From the NCBI RefSeq assembly GCF_014334335.1, contig NZ_JACSEU010000001.1:930001-994000 (forward strand): 64,000 bases of DNA, written 5' to 3'. The notes under the pieces are model-generated. The model saw only the letters and a program-made list of their open reading frames with translations. It was not told the origin of the DNA and did no database searches. Shown here piece by piece: positions 50,221 to 59,820 of the stretch; the first letter of the stretch is position 1; the number at the start of each line of letters is the position of its first letter. The DNA is from Treponema sp. Marseille-Q3903. Its GTDB lineage: Bacteria; Spirochaetota; Spirochaetia; Treponematales; Treponemataceae. Both the position numbers and the translations under genes were made by a program.

Positions 50221-52605
50221 ATCAGACTCCTCGTTGATTTTGTTTACATTTTCCGACTGTTTTACAACTGCCGAAACTCTTTTATTTTTTACTCTAAAGA
50301 AGTTCAACCTCAGAGCATTTGTGACGACGCAGAAACTCGAAAGGCTCATTGCTGCGGCTCCAAGCATAGGGTTCATATCGAGCCCGAATGCGTGGTGATA
50401 TGCTCCGGCGGCAATAGGTATTAAAATTATATTGTAGAAAAAAGCCCAGAACAAATTTTCATGGATATTTTTCAGCGTTGAGCGGCTTAAGCGAATCGCA
50501 GTCACGACATCGCTGAGTTTACTTTTCATCAAGACAATGTCTGCAGCGTCGATTGCGACATCTGTTCCGGCTCCTATCGCAACACCGGCGTCAGCGGTAG
50601 TCAGGGCTGGAGCGTCGTTTATTCCGTCTCCGACCATCATAACTTTTCCGATTTTTTTGAGTTTTTTTATATTTTCTGCCTTAGCGTCAGGAAGAACCCC
50701 CGAAATAATTTTGCTTACTCCGGCTTTTTGACCGATTGCATTTGCTGTTTTTTCATTGTCACCTGTCAGCATAACTGTTTTGATGTTTAATCTTGCGAGT
50801 TCTGAAATTGCCTCCGGGCTATCTTCTTTTATCACATCAGCGACAGCTATCAGCCCAAGAATGCGGACAGTCTTTTTTTCATCCTTTTTGATGTTTTCGG
50901 CAAAGACAAGCGGTGTTTTTCCGACTGAGCACAGTTCTTCAATTTTCGCAGAAAGTGCATCTGGAATCTCTGTTATCTTTTTTATGTAATCGATTTTGCC
51001 GCCGTAAAGCTCAATCTCGTTTCCGCCGTCAATAAGTTTGCCTCGAACGCCGTTCCCGATAACAGCTTCAAAATCATCGATTTCCGGTATTTTTGCATTT
51101 TGTTTTTTTGCTTCAATGACGACAGCTTTTGCAAGAGGATGTTCGCTTTTAGATTCAAGTGCGTATGCTTTATACAACAGTTCTGTCGCTCCGCAATTGT
51201 CGGCAGGTACTATATCTGTGACAACAGGCTCTCCTTTTGTGATTGTTCCTGTTTTATCGAGCACAACAATCTGTGTGCGTCCTGCATTTTCCAGAGCGGC
51301 GGAAGTTTTAAACAATATTCCTTTTTTTGCACCGACACCGTTACCGACCATGATTGCAACAGGAGTTGCAAGACCTAGCGCACATGGACAACTCACAACA
51401 AGGACAGCTATCGCATGGCTCAATGCAAACGGAAGTTCCGCCCCGAGTATCAGCCAGATTGTAAAAGTGACTGCGGCAATCAGAATTACGGCAGGCACGA
51501 ATATTCCCGAAACTTTATCTGCAATTTTTGCGATAGGTGCTTTTGTGGCGGCGGCATCGCTTACCATCTGAATGATTTGAGAAAGAGTTGTGTCTTTTCC
51601 GACTCTCGTTGCACGGCATTTTATGTATCCTGAAATATTGATTGTTGCAGCAGAAACTGAGCTGTCTGCACCTTTATCAACAGGGATAGATTCTCCTGTA
51701 AGTGCCGATTCATTTATTGATGTATTTCCTTCAACGATAAATCCGTCTACAGGGATATTTTGACCAGGTCGGACAACAAAAATATCTCCGGGTTTTACGG
51801 ATTCTACAGGAACTTCTTTTTCTACATCATCAGATAAAATAATCGCAGTTTTCGGTGCAAGCTTCATCAGGCTTTTTAATGCGTCTGTAGTGCGTCCTTT
51901 TGAAATAGCTTCAAGAAGTTTTCCGACAGTTATCAGAGTTAAAATCATCGCTGCGCTTTCAAAATAAAGATTGTGCATAAGCGACATGATTTTTTTATTA
52001 TCGGCTGCAATGACTGCATCTGTCATTCCAAAAAGGACAACTGTGCTATAGATGAACGAGATTCCTGAGCCCATTGCAACGAGCGTGTCCATATTTGGAG
52101 AGCCATGCAAAACGCTTTTTGTTCCGCTGATAAAAAACTTTTTATTTATCAGCATTACAATTGCGGCAAAAATCATTTGAACTAAGCTTATTGCAACGTG
52201 ATTTCCATTGAACCACGTCGGCAATGGAAAGTTCCACATCGTGTGTCCCATGCTAAAATACATCAGGATAAGAAGAAAAAACACTGACCAGCACAACCTT
52301 TTTACAAGTTTTGTGATTTCGCTATCTTTGCTTGCCGAGCTAGATGCGTTTGCCTTACCTTCGATGCTCGTTCTCTCTGATGAATCTTCACAAGCTGATG
52401 AAGATGCTTTTTGTATTTCAGCTCCATATCCTGCATTTTCGACTGCTTTGATAATATCAGCTGCACTTGCAGTCCCTTCAACTCCCATAGAGTTTGTCAA
52501 AAGGCTTACAGCACAAGATGTAACTCCGGGAACTTTTGTTACAGCTTTTTCAACACGGGCAGAGCAGGCAGCACATGACATGCCCGTTACATCATATTTT
52601 TCCAT
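50017..52605 (-). CDS. copA: Copper-exporting P1B-type ATPase with N- and C-terminal HMA domains
   Basis: CopA pumps Cu+ out of the cytoplasm. The 862-residue protein has an N-terminal metal-binding domain (GMSCAACSARVEKAV), eight membrane helices, the actuator motif TGESIPVDKG, the membrane metal site SCPCALGLATP, DKTGTIT, SEHPLAKA and VGDGINDAPAL. Unusually, a second HMA domain follows the last helix (about residues 796-862, GMMCEHCEAHVKEAL). This domain starts with its own Met, six nucleotides after GAGGAG, so it could also be made alone (next entry). The gene follows csoR by 5 bp and forms a copper operon with it. Confidence 0.95.
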   Translation of the reverse strand: MEKYDVTGMSCAACSARVEKAVTKVPGVTSCAVSLLTNSMGVEGTASAADIIKAVENAGYGAEIQKASSSACEDSSERTSIEGKANASSSASKDSEITKLVKRLCWSVFFLLILMYFSMGHTMWNFPLPTWFNGNHVAISLVQMIFAAIVMLINKKFFISGTKSVLHGSPNMDTLVAMGSGISFIYSTVVLFGMTDAVIAADNKKIMSLMHNLYFESAAMILTLITVGKLLEAISKGRTTDALKSLMKLAPKTAIILSDDVEKEVPVESVKPGDIFVVRPGQNIPVDGFIVEGNTSINESALTGESIPVDKGADSSVSAATINISGYIKCRATRVGKDTTLSQIIQMVSDAAATKAPIAKIADKVSGIFVPAVILIAAVTFTIWLILGAELPFALSHAIAVLVVSCPCALGLATPVAIMVGNGVGAKKGILFKTSAALENAGRTQIVVLDKTGTITKGEPVVTDIVPADNCGATELLYKAYALESKSEHPLAKAVVIEAKKQNAKIPEIDDFEAVIGNGVRGKLIDGGNEIELYGGKIDYIKKITEIPDALSAKIEELCSVGKTPLVFAENIKKDEKKTVRILGLIAVADVIKEDSPEAISELARLNIKTVMLTGDNEKTANAIGQKAGVSKIISGVLPDAKAENIKKLKKIGKVMMVGDGINDAPALTTADAGVAIGAGTDVAIDAADIVLMKSKLSDVVTAIRLSRSTLKNIHENLFWAFFYNIILIPIAAGAYHHAFGLDMNPMLGAAAMSLSSFCVVTNALRLNFFRVKNKRVSAVVKQSENVNKINEESDMKKTIKVNGMMCEHCEAHVKEALEKIDGVESAVANHKKGKVVITMTKDVGKDALKNAVTDAGYDFIG

Positions 52606-52610
52606 ATTGT

Positions 52611-52931
52611 TTACCTCATCATCTTTTGGATTGTGTCTACAAGTTCATCTACAACTTCTGATTTTCCTTTTTTTATGTCGTCGACAACGCAAGTGTGGAT
52701 ATGGTTTGCAAGGAGAACTTTGCTGAATGAATTGAGAGCGGAAGTTACAGCAGATGCTTGAATTAAAACATCAGTGCAGTAAGCGTCATTTTCAAGCATT
52801 TTTTTTAAGCCGCGAATTTGCCCTTCAATCCTGTTCAATCTGTTTAACAATAGTTTATATTCTTCAGGGGAACGTTCTTTTTTCTTTTTAGAACTGCAAC
52901 AGCGGCATTTTTCTGTTTCGTTTTCAGTCAT
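52611..52931 (-). CDS. csoR: CsoR-family copper-sensing repressor
   Basis: The start at 52931 follows a GGGGG ribosome site. The helical domain has RLNRIEGQIRGLKKMLEND and the Cu+-binding triad Cys52, His77 and Cys81; the 25- and 4-residue spacings equal those of CsoR. Binding of Cu+ releases the operator and turns on copA. An extra Cys cluster (CRCCSS, 9-14) and a KKKK stretch precede the domain. The operator candidate overlaps the leader of its own gene. Confidence 0.93.
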   Translation of the reverse strand: MTENETEKCRCCSSKKKKERSPEEYKLLLNRLNRIEGQIRGLKKMLENDAYCTDVLIQASAVTSALNSFSKVLLANHIHTCVVDDIKKGKSEVVDELVDTIQKMMR

Positions 52932-52937
52932 TTTTTT

Positions 52938-52997
52938 ATACCCCCACACGGTATTTTGTCTAGATTAAATATATACTTCTTAGCGCACATAAGTCAA
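52938..52997 (-). promoter_or_regulatory. csoR-copA promoter and candidate CsoR operator
   Basis: On the minus strand, TTGACT (52997-52992), an 18-bp spacer and TATATT (52973-52968) form the promoter. Downstream, ATACC-7 bp-GGTAT with a G-run (52954-52938) resembles the TACCCC/GGGGTA CsoR box and covers the ribosome site. Confidence 0.55.
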
Positions 52998-53021
52998 TAG
53001 TTTTTAAACGATTTGTCCGGC

Positions 53022-53060
53022 GATGTCTCTCAATGATGTCTCTCAATGATGTCGCAAAAT
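53022..53060 (+). repeat. 13-bp tandem repeat upstream of the RluA gene
   Basis: GATGTCTCTCAAT occurs twice (53022-53034, 53035-53047), followed by the decayed copy GATGTCGCAAAAT. GCAAAATGATAA also recurs at about 53093. No regulator is known to me for this pattern. Confidence 0.7.
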
Positions 53061-53113
53061 GATAAAAAATGTGACAGCTATCTTTTGTCTTTGCAAAATG
53101 ATAATATGTCGCA

Positions 53114-54091
53114 ATGAACATAAAATCGCATGTAAAAACTTCTGAAAGCTATAAACAAAATCACAATCGCGAAAAAATCGAAATTCTTTACAAAGATAAT
53201 CATATTGTTGTGATTTATAAACCTGAGGGAATTCTCTCTGTTCCTTATCCCGGAAGCAAAAACAAAACTGCTCAGTCTGTTTTGGAAGATATGCTGCGCA
53301 AAGCGGGAACTGCAAACACTCATCATAAACCTTATGCGGTTCATCGACTTGACCGTGATACGAGCGGCGTGATGATGTTTGCGCTTACAGAAAGTGCCCA
53401 AAAGAAGATAATGAACACGTGGCACAAAATGGTGATCGAGCGGCTTTACCGTGCAGTTGCGGAAATTTCTCACAACGCGGAAAACTTGCCGGATGCAGGT
53501 TCAATAGATGACCCGATCGCTCAAAATGCGCACAATGTCGGATTTGTTCCAAAAGAAAGATATTGTGAGAATAAAAACGAAAATCTGCGCGGTAGCTGGA
53601 GCGATAACGGAAACGGAAACGGGAACGGGAAAACTTCTTCAGAGTTTAAAACCGTTCCTGCGCGTACAAACTACAAGATTATTTTAAGAGGGCAAACTCA
53701 TGTACTTTTTGAACTGTCGCTCGATACTGGGAAAAAAAATCAGATTCGTGCACATCTTGCAGCACACGGATACCCAATCGCAGGTGATAAAGAACATCGT
53801 GCTCATACAGATCATTTTGGCAGGCTGTGTCTTCACGCACGCACTCTTGAATTCAATCATCCTTTTACAGGAGAGCTTTTAAAATTTGAAGTTGAAGAAC
53901 CGGAAGAATGGAACGAATATGTAAAACGCGGCGATAAAAATCCAAAAAATCCATTTTGGGATTTGGGACGAAATGATTTTGATTCAAAACACTGTGAAAG
54001 TCAGCGATTGCAGGCGGGGCAAAAACGGCTTTCAGGAAAAGATAAAGCGCACATGAATTTCATCGAAAGTGGAAAAAAGTTTAGAAAATAG
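53114..54091 (+). CDS. RluA-family RNA pseudouridine synthase
   Basis: A 325-residue enzyme that isomerises uridine in rRNA or tRNA. Motif I is YKPEGILSVP, motif II is VHRLDRDTSGVMMFA with catalytic Asp about 80, and motif III is GKKNQIRAHLAAHGYPIAGD. An Asn/Gly-rich insert (ENLRGSWSDNGNGNGNG, about 155-175) separates the central strands, and a basic tail ends the protein. No S4 domain is visible. No Shine-Dalgarno is present: GATAAT ends eight nucleotides before the ATG. Confidence 0.92.
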   Translation: MNIKSHVKTSESYKQNHNREKIEILYKDNHIVVIYKPEGILSVPYPGSKNKTAQSVLEDMLRKAGTANTHHKPYAVHRLDRDTSGVMMFALTESAQKKIMNTWHKMVIERLYRAVAEISHNAENLPDAGSIDDPIAQNAHNVGFVPKERYCENKNENLRGSWSDNGNGNGNGKTSSEFKTVPARTNYKIILRGQTHVLFELSLDTGKKNQIRAHLAAHGYPIAGDKEHRAHTDHFGRLCLHARTLEFNHPFTGELLKFEVEEPEEWNEYVKRGDKNPKNPFWDLGRNDFDSKHCESQRLQAGQKRLSGKDKAHMNFIESGKKFRK

Positions 54092-54178
54092 TTATATTTA
54101 AAAAGCAAAGTAAAAATTTTTATCATTTGGTTCTTTGCGAAAGAAAATCGGTGTCATGTACCGTGATAGGGGCAAAAT

Positions 54179-54925
54179 ATGCAAGGGTATATTCATCAGT
54201 TGGAGAGTTTTGGTTGTGCGGACGGACCAGGTTCTCGTTTTATCATCTTTTTTAGCGGCTGTCCGTTGAGGTGCAAATACTGTCACAATCCCGATACTTG
54301 GAAGATGACAGATGGAAAACTTTACACATCAGACGAACTTGTAAAAGAGGCGATGTCTTGCAAGGAATACTGGGGGAAAAAAGGCGGCATAACAGTCAGC
54401 GGTGGGGAGCCTCTCTTTCAAATTGATTTTCTGATAGAGCTTCTTACAAAATTTAAAGCGCTCGGTGTGAATACTTGCATAGACACGGCCGGAGCTCCTT
54501 TTGTAAAAGAAGGCGAATGGTTTGAAAAGTTCAAAAAACTGATGGAAGTGACCGACTTGCTTTTGATGGATATAAAACATATCAATGAAGAAGAGCACGT
54601 CAAACTCACCGGCAAAACTGGAAAAAATATTCGCGAAATGTTTTATTATCTTGATGAAATAAAAAAGCCTATCTGGATTCGCCACGTGCTTGTTCCTGGC
54701 ATTACAGACAAAGAGGAATATCTTATACAGACTCGCGATTTTATCCGTACATTGCACAATGTTGAACGTGTTGAAATTCTTCCTTATCATGGGCTGGGTG
54801 CTATAAAATATAAAGATTTAGGCATTGAGTATGCGCTAAAAGATCTTGAAAGCCCGACTGTTGAAAGTGTGAAAAAAGCAAGGGAAATCCTTGAATGTGA
54901 AAAATACACAAAATGGCAGCAGTAG
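54179..54925 (+). CDS. pflA: Pyruvate formate-lyase-activating enzyme
   Basis: A radical-SAM enzyme that installs the glycyl radical on PflB. The 248-residue protein carries the CxxxCxxC cluster motif at Cys28, Cys32 and Cys35 (SGCPLRCKYCHNPDTW). Further marks are GGITVSGGEPLFQ, CIDTAGAP, DLLLMDIKH and VRHVLVPGITD-like IRHVLVPGITD. It is separated from pflB by the copper operon and the RluA gene, so the two are not in one operon. gatB follows after 48 bp. Confidence 0.95.
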   Translation: MQGYIHQLESFGCADGPGSRFIIFFSGCPLRCKYCHNPDTWKMTDGKLYTSDELVKEAMSCKEYWGKKGGITVSGGEPLFQIDFLIELLTKFKALGVNTCIDTAGAPFVKEGEWFEKFKKLMEVTDLLLMDIKHINEEEHVKLTGKTGKNIREMFYYLDEIKKPIWIRHVLVPGITDKEEYLIQTRDFIRTLHNVERVEILPYHGLGAIKYKDLGIEYALKDLESPTVESVKKAREILECEKYTKWQQ

Positions 54926-54973
54926 AAACAACATCATTTTTTTGATATACTTTTTTCACTGTTTTGGGAGAAA

Positions 54974-56518
54974 ATGATGATTGATAAATGGGAAATTGTA
55001 ATCGGTTGCGAGATTCATACTCAGCTTTTGACAAAGACAAAGGCGTTTTGTGCTTGCGAAAATCGTTATGGCGGAATGCCGGACACTCGTGTTTGTCCTG
55101 TTTGTCTTGGACTTCCCGGTGCAATGCCTCGTATTTCTAAAGGGTATGTAGAGCTTGGAGCTGTAGCAGGTCTTGCTTTAAACTGCAATATCGCGCGTTT
55201 TACAAAATTTGACCGAAAGCATTATTTTTATCCTGACTTGGCTAAAGGGTATCAGATTACGCAATATGATATTCCGCTTTGTGCAGACGGTTATGTAGAT
55301 TTACCTTTTAGAAGTTTCCCGGAAGATGAGCAGCCCGGTGGGAAAAAATGCCGTCCGCAAAACTTTAAAGGCGAGGATTGTATAATTGAATCAAACGGTC
55401 AAAAATATAGACGTGTCCGCATTGAACGCATTCACCTTGAGGAAGACGTAGGCAAATCTCTTCACTTGCAGGGCTCGCATTCTTACATCGATTATAACCG
55501 CTGCGGCACACCGCTTATTGAAATTGTAACAAAACCTGATATGACTTCTCCTGAAGAAGCAGCGCTGTTTATGCAGACAGTGCAGGAGATTCTTCGCTAT
55601 GTAAAAGTTACTAACGGAAACCTTGAAGAAGGAAATATGCGCTGTGATGCAAACATCAACTTGAACATTTGGGAAGATGGAAAAGAATATCACACTCCGA
55701 TTTCCGAAATTAAAAACTTAAACTCTTTTAAGTCAATTCGCGAGGCATGCACATACGAAGCTCAGCGCCAGTTGAAGCAGTTCCAAGAAGACCGTCAGGA
55801 GTTTGTTGCCGGTTACAAAAACACTATGAACTGGGACGAAGAAAAAGGCGTCACAAATATCATGCGTACTAAAAACTCTTTTGTTGACTATCGTTTTACA
55901 ACAGAGCCCGATATTAAACCGTTTACTGTCAGCGAAGAACTTATTGAGACTGCCGTTAAAAATGTCGGAGAACTCCCGGAAGCTAAACGCCAGCGTTATA
56001 AAAAAGAATTTTCCATGACCGATTTTGATGTTGAAACAATTACATCTACAAAAGAGCTTGCAATGTTTTTTGAAGACGCTGCTGCAAAATCAAAAAATCC
56101 TAAGAAAGCCGTAAATATCATCCTCGCTGAACTCCTTGCAGTTTTGAATGAAAAGAGAGAGACAATCAGCGATGTAAAGATTACGCCTGCCCATATTGCG
56201 GAATTTGCAGACGCTCTCGAAGATGGCAAAATTACTTCAAAGCAAGGAAAAGAAGTTTTTGCGGAAATGATGGCGTCAAACAAAAGGCCTTTGGAAATCA
56301 TCAAAGAAAAAGGAATGAAAGTTGTCAGCGATTCTGCTGAAATAGACAAGATTGTGCAGGACGTGATTGCAGCAAATCCGAAAGCTATCGAAGATTTTAA
56401 AAGCGGCAAGACGAATGTCACAGGCTGGCTGATGGGGCAAGTTATGAAGCTGTCTCATGGGAAGGCGAATCCGAAACAGGCAACCGAGATTTTGAACAAG
56501 TATCTTTCAAAAATGTAA
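54974..56518 (+). CDS. gatB: Aspartyl/glutamyl-tRNA amidotransferase subunit B
   Basis: GatB is the kinase-transferase subunit that converts Glu-tRNA(Gln) and Asp-tRNA(Asn) to amidated forms. The 514-residue protein has WEIVIGCEIHTQL, CPVCLGLPGAMP, KHYFYPDLAKGYQITQYD, the HLEEDVGKSLH signature and RCDANINL, then the helical and YqeY-like C-terminal domain (GWLMGQVMKLSHGKANPKQATEIL). Two ATGs occur in tandem after GGGAG; the first is used here. A strong terminator follows. gatA and gatC are not in the window. Confidence 0.97.
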   Translation: MMIDKWEIVIGCEIHTQLLTKTKAFCACENRYGGMPDTRVCPVCLGLPGAMPRISKGYVELGAVAGLALNCNIARFTKFDRKHYFYPDLAKGYQITQYDIPLCADGYVDLPFRSFPEDEQPGGKKCRPQNFKGEDCIIESNGQKYRRVRIERIHLEEDVGKSLHLQGSHSYIDYNRCGTPLIEIVTKPDMTSPEEAALFMQTVQEILRYVKVTNGNLEEGNMRCDANINLNIWEDGKEYHTPISEIKNLNSFKSIREACTYEAQRQLKQFQEDRQEFVAGYKNTMNWDEEKGVTNIMRTKNSFVDYRFTTEPDIKPFTVSEELIETAVKNVGELPEAKRQRYKKEFSMTDFDVETITSTKELAMFFEDAAAKSKNPKKAVNIILAELLAVLNEKRETISDVKITPAHIAEFADALEDGKITSKQGKEVFAEMMASNKRPLEIIKEKGMKVVSDSAEIDKIVQDVIAANPKAIEDFKSGKTNVTGWLMGQVMKLSHGKANPKQATEILNKYLSKM

Positions 56519-56520
56519 TT

Positions 56521-56568
56521 AAGCCTGTTGTTATATTTGTTCGTTTTTTTTGTTACAGGCTTTTTTTC
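56521..56568 (+). terminator. Terminator of gatB
   Basis: AAGCCTGT (56521-56528) pairs with ACAGGCTT (56555-56562), followed by TTTTTT. It lies immediately after the gatB stop and before the convergent EAL gene. Confidence 0.8.
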
Positions 56569-56577
56569 TCTGATATG

Positions 56578-58827
56578 CTAACTATGTTCCCCGATGAACT
56601 TGAGAAAATCCTCTTCGGAAAGTGGGCGTGAATAGAAAAATCCTTGAGCTTGATCGCATTCAATCGACTTCAAAAAATCTCGCTGCTGCTGAGTTTCAAC
56701 GCCTTCAAATACAGTTTTCTTTTCAAGGTTTTTGCTCAAGTCTACCAAAATTTTTATAAAACCGGCAGCTTTATCGTCGAGCGCTCCGTCTTCGTTTGTT
56801 GAAGATTCAAGAAAATCCCTGTCAAATTTAAGAACGTCGACAGGAATTTTTGTCAGCATATTCAGAGAAGATTCTCCGCTTCCAAAGTCATCCATCGCAA
56901 CTGAAAAACCTTCTTTGTGGAGCAATGTCGTTATCTCTCTAAGAGTGTTGTTGTCCATAAATGAGCGTTCAATCACCTCAAGTTGAATATAGTCAGCCGG
57001 AACATCATATTTTCTAAACAGTTCAAGAAAATCGTGCATAAACTTTTCAGGTTTATTGTGGTTGCGAGACATATTTATGGAAATCGGAATAATTTTTTTG
57101 CCATTTTTTATCTGCTTGCTCAAAAACTTAAATACACATTCATATACAAAAAAATCTAGCCTGACTATAAATCCATTTTGTTCAAAAAGCGGTATGAATT
57201 TTGATGGCAACAAAAGCCCAAGCTCAGGACTTTTCCATCTTACAAGAGCTTCTGCACCTACAACTTTTTCATCTATAAGAGAAATTTTTGGTTGATACAT
57301 TACAAAAAATTGTTCTTTTTCCAGCGCTTGAAGCATCTGGCTTTCAATAAAACGCTCTTCATTGATTTTTTTGAGAAGTCTGGAATTGTAAACGGAATAC
57401 TGCGTTAAAAGATTGTCTTTGATCGTGCTTTTAGCAAATGAAGCTTGTCCTATCAGTTCTTTTATTGTGATTTTATCGTTTGCGTTTTCCGGCATATAAA
57501 ATGAAATTCCAAATTTCGCAAAAAACGGTATGTCATATGATTTCGCTTCTTTAGTAACTTTTTCGAGATTTGCTTTAAAAACAGACATCGTCTTTTGTAT
57601 CAAATCGACCTTAAAAAATCCATAAAAATGGTCTGCGTATCCGTGCCCAATAATTCCGCAAGATTCCTGTGCAAACTCGTTAAGCATATTTGCAAAAAAT
57701 ACAAGCAGTTTGTCCGCACCTTTTTCGCCGTAGTTCTGATTGATAAATTTAAATCCGCGAATATCGCATTCAACGAGCATAAACTTAGAATCCCTGTCTG
57801 CTTTTAAAATTTTTGTCGCCTTTTTTTCAAAATGCTGGCGTGTCCATAAATGAGTCAGCGGATCATGAAACTTGATAAAAAATTGTTTTTTCTCAAAATA
57901 ACTCAACTTTTTTATTTCAATCAATAAAAGAATAAATATAAATGAAAAGGTAAGGGTAAAAATTATCTTTTTTGTATTATGATTTTTTTCGTACATTCTT
58001 TGAATGTCGGCTTTTGGAAGCACAACTCCGATTGTCCATTGAGTTTCTTTAATTTTTGAAAAAAGTAAATCTATTATTTCACCTTTTGTAGAAACCGATT
58101 CAATTTTTCCAGCATGTGCGTTTGCGATGTATTCTGAAGAAAAAGCATTGTATTTTTTGTTAGAAGGAAAGTATTTATTCCCAATCAGTTTGTCGTTGCT
58201 GCTCGTGATAAATCTGCCATCGCCATCAAGAATTATTATTGAGCCTTTTTTTCCAATTTTGATATTTTTGAGGTGTTCCGTAAAGTCGCTCAATTTTATA
58301 GATGCGCAAATAGAACCTTTTTGACTATTGCTCTTATCAAAGACCGGAATTTCAATTATAAAACCGTTCTCATACGAATCCGGAATATTGTCGATATTGC
58401 TTATGTAAAAATCATTTTTTTCAATTTTTGGATAATTTTTTGAATTCAGTTCAATGATGTTTCCATTTGAAAAAAATCCTCTGTTTTTCTTTTTATCAAA
58501 ATAATATATTTCAAAAAAATCAGGATTCGCTTTGTAGCTGTTTTTTTTCAGAAATTCATGAATTTCTTCATCTGATGCAGACGATAAAAAATCTTCAATG
58601 TAAAAAACTCCAATCGATGAACGGTAATTTTCAAGCTGAAGTCTTACCAATCGGGAATAGCTGTATAATAGCTCGTTTGCATTTTCATAATAATTTTGTT
58701 TACCGGAGTTGAAAGTTCTGTTGATTATGGAATTTATCGCTGTAATAAAAATAACCATAAATACAACGACAATGAGAAAAGTTGAAATCAGTTTTGCGAG
58801 GTCTGAATTTAATTGTGTTCTTTCCAT
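56578..58827 (-). CDS. Membrane-bound c-di-GMP phosphodiesterase (sensor, degenerate GGDEF, EAL)
   Basis: A 749-residue protein. TM1 is at about 15-35, an extracytoplasmic Cache-like sensor at 36-285 and TM2 near 290-308 (IIFTLTFSFIFILLLIEI). A GGDEF-type domain follows (320-480), whose signature reads GYADHFYGF and is degenerate. The EAL domain (490-749) keeps EALVRW, ISINMSRNH, the QLEVIERS segment, MDDFGSGESSLNML, KFDRDFLE and GVETQQQRDFL. It should therefore break down c-di-GMP under control of an external signal. It is transcribed alone, on the opposite strand to gatB. Confidence 0.92.
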   Translation of the reverse strand: MERTQLNSDLAKLISTFLIVVVFMVIFITAINSIINRTFNSGKQNYYENANELLYSYSRLVRLQLENYRSSIGVFYIEDFLSSASDEEIHEFLKKNSYKANPDFFEIYYFDKKKNRGFFSNGNIIELNSKNYPKIEKNDFYISNIDNIPDSYENGFIIEIPVFDKSNSQKGSICASIKLSDFTEHLKNIKIGKKGSIIILDGDGRFITSSNDKLIGNKYFPSNKKYNAFSSEYIANAHAGKIESVSTKGEIIDLLFSKIKETQWTIGVVLPKADIQRMYEKNHNTKKIIFTLTFSFIFILLLIEIKKLSYFEKKQFFIKFHDPLTHLWTRQHFEKKATKILKADRDSKFMLVECDIRGFKFINQNYGEKGADKLLVFFANMLNEFAQESCGIIGHGYADHFYGFFKVDLIQKTMSVFKANLEKVTKEAKSYDIPFFAKFGISFYMPENANDKITIKELIGQASFAKSTIKDNLLTQYSVYNSRLLKKINEERFIESQMLQALEKEQFFVMYQPKISLIDEKVVGAEALVRWKSPELGLLLPSKFIPLFEQNGFIVRLDFFVYECVFKFLSKQIKNGKKIIPISINMSRNHNKPEKFMHDFLELFRKYDVPADYIQLEVIERSFMDNNTLREITTLLHKEGFSVAMDDFGSGESSLNMLTKIPVDVLKFDRDFLESSTNEDGALDDKAAGFIKILVDLSKNLEKKTVFEGVETQQQRDFLKSIECDQAQGFFYSRPLSEEDFLKFIGEHS

Positions 58828-58998
58828 TCTTTAATTCACTTTTTACAAGAAAGCTTTCTGTCAATAATGATAACATGAATTTCGCTAAACCGAAATTAAA
58901 AATTGTGTTGAAATTAAAATTTGTAGAAATAAAAAATTAAAAAAGTGAGGATTTGCCTTGTCGATTGATTTTGAGCAATAACTTGTGGAATCTTGTTT

Positions 58999-59661
58999 TT
59001 ACAAAATTTTCCTGAGAGGCTTTTCAATAAGCTGGACAGCAGGGCCTATCAAAATTGACATTACAATTGAACCTATCAGTGAACCTTGCATTCCATCGGG
59101 AGAAAATTGTGCAGCGACAACTCCGATTCCGACTGTTGCAAAATCCCAAGTGATACGGACAATAAAATAAGGTATTTTTGGCATCCATTTCGCGATAATC
59201 GCAGCGGAAGCATCATAAGGCGCAATACCAAGCTGTGCATTCATATAGATTGCAGCCGTGATAACAAAACTTACAATTGAGATTATGAAGATAGCAAGGC
59301 GAATTTCAAAAATTCCATCTTGAATAAATTCGTGAAATCCAGTCGTTGCCCATATCCACCGGCAGAAGTCAGCAGTATAGCCAATTAAAACCATATTTGC
59401 AATCGTTCCAAAACCTATCATATAGTGACCAAAAATAAAAGTAAAAATCAACATCAGTCCGTAGACAATTACACCAGTATTTCCAAGTGAAAGTCCGATT
59501 GCATGTGAAATATTCAAGTTCATAAAACTTGCAGGGTCAATGCCCCAATCGACTTCAATCAAAAGCGATATAAAAAAGCCCATCAAAATAACAGCAGGCA
59601 GCATAAATGCAAGTCGTTTTCTAAGATTTGGGACAACAAATTGTCTAAAAGAAAATTTCAT
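58999..59661 (-). CDS. YczE/YitT-like integral membrane protein
   Basis: A 220-residue protein with about five or six helices. It has WGIDPASFMNLNISHAIGLSLGNTG and, in the second half, AQLGIAPYDASAAIIAKWMPKIPYFIVRITWDFATVGIGV, two similar G-I-x-P-x-D/A segments that are typical of the YczE/YyaS/YitT family. The family is sometimes linked to small-molecule export, but no substrate is known. The gene is isolated between the EAL gene and divergent mrp. Confidence 0.75.
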   Translation of the reverse strand: MKFSFRQFVVPNLRKRLAFMLPAVILMGFFISLLIEVDWGIDPASFMNLNISHAIGLSLGNTGVIVYGLMLIFTFIFGHYMIGFGTIANMVLIGYTADFCRWIWATTGFHEFIQDGIFEIRLAIFIISIVSFVITAAIYMNAQLGIAPYDASAAIIAKWMPKIPYFIVRITWDFATVGIGVVAAQFSPDGMQGSLIGSIVMSILIGPAVQLIEKPLRKIL

Positions 59662-59820
59662 AAAATAGAAACCTCAGCTTTAGCTTAAAATGAACTTATT
59701 TGTAATATACTGAGTTTGGTAGATAAAAACAACTGGGGATATTCCCTAAAAATTATGTTGTATTTTAGATATTAAACTATTATATTTTAAATAGATTTTT
59801 AATTTTTATGGGAGACAGAT

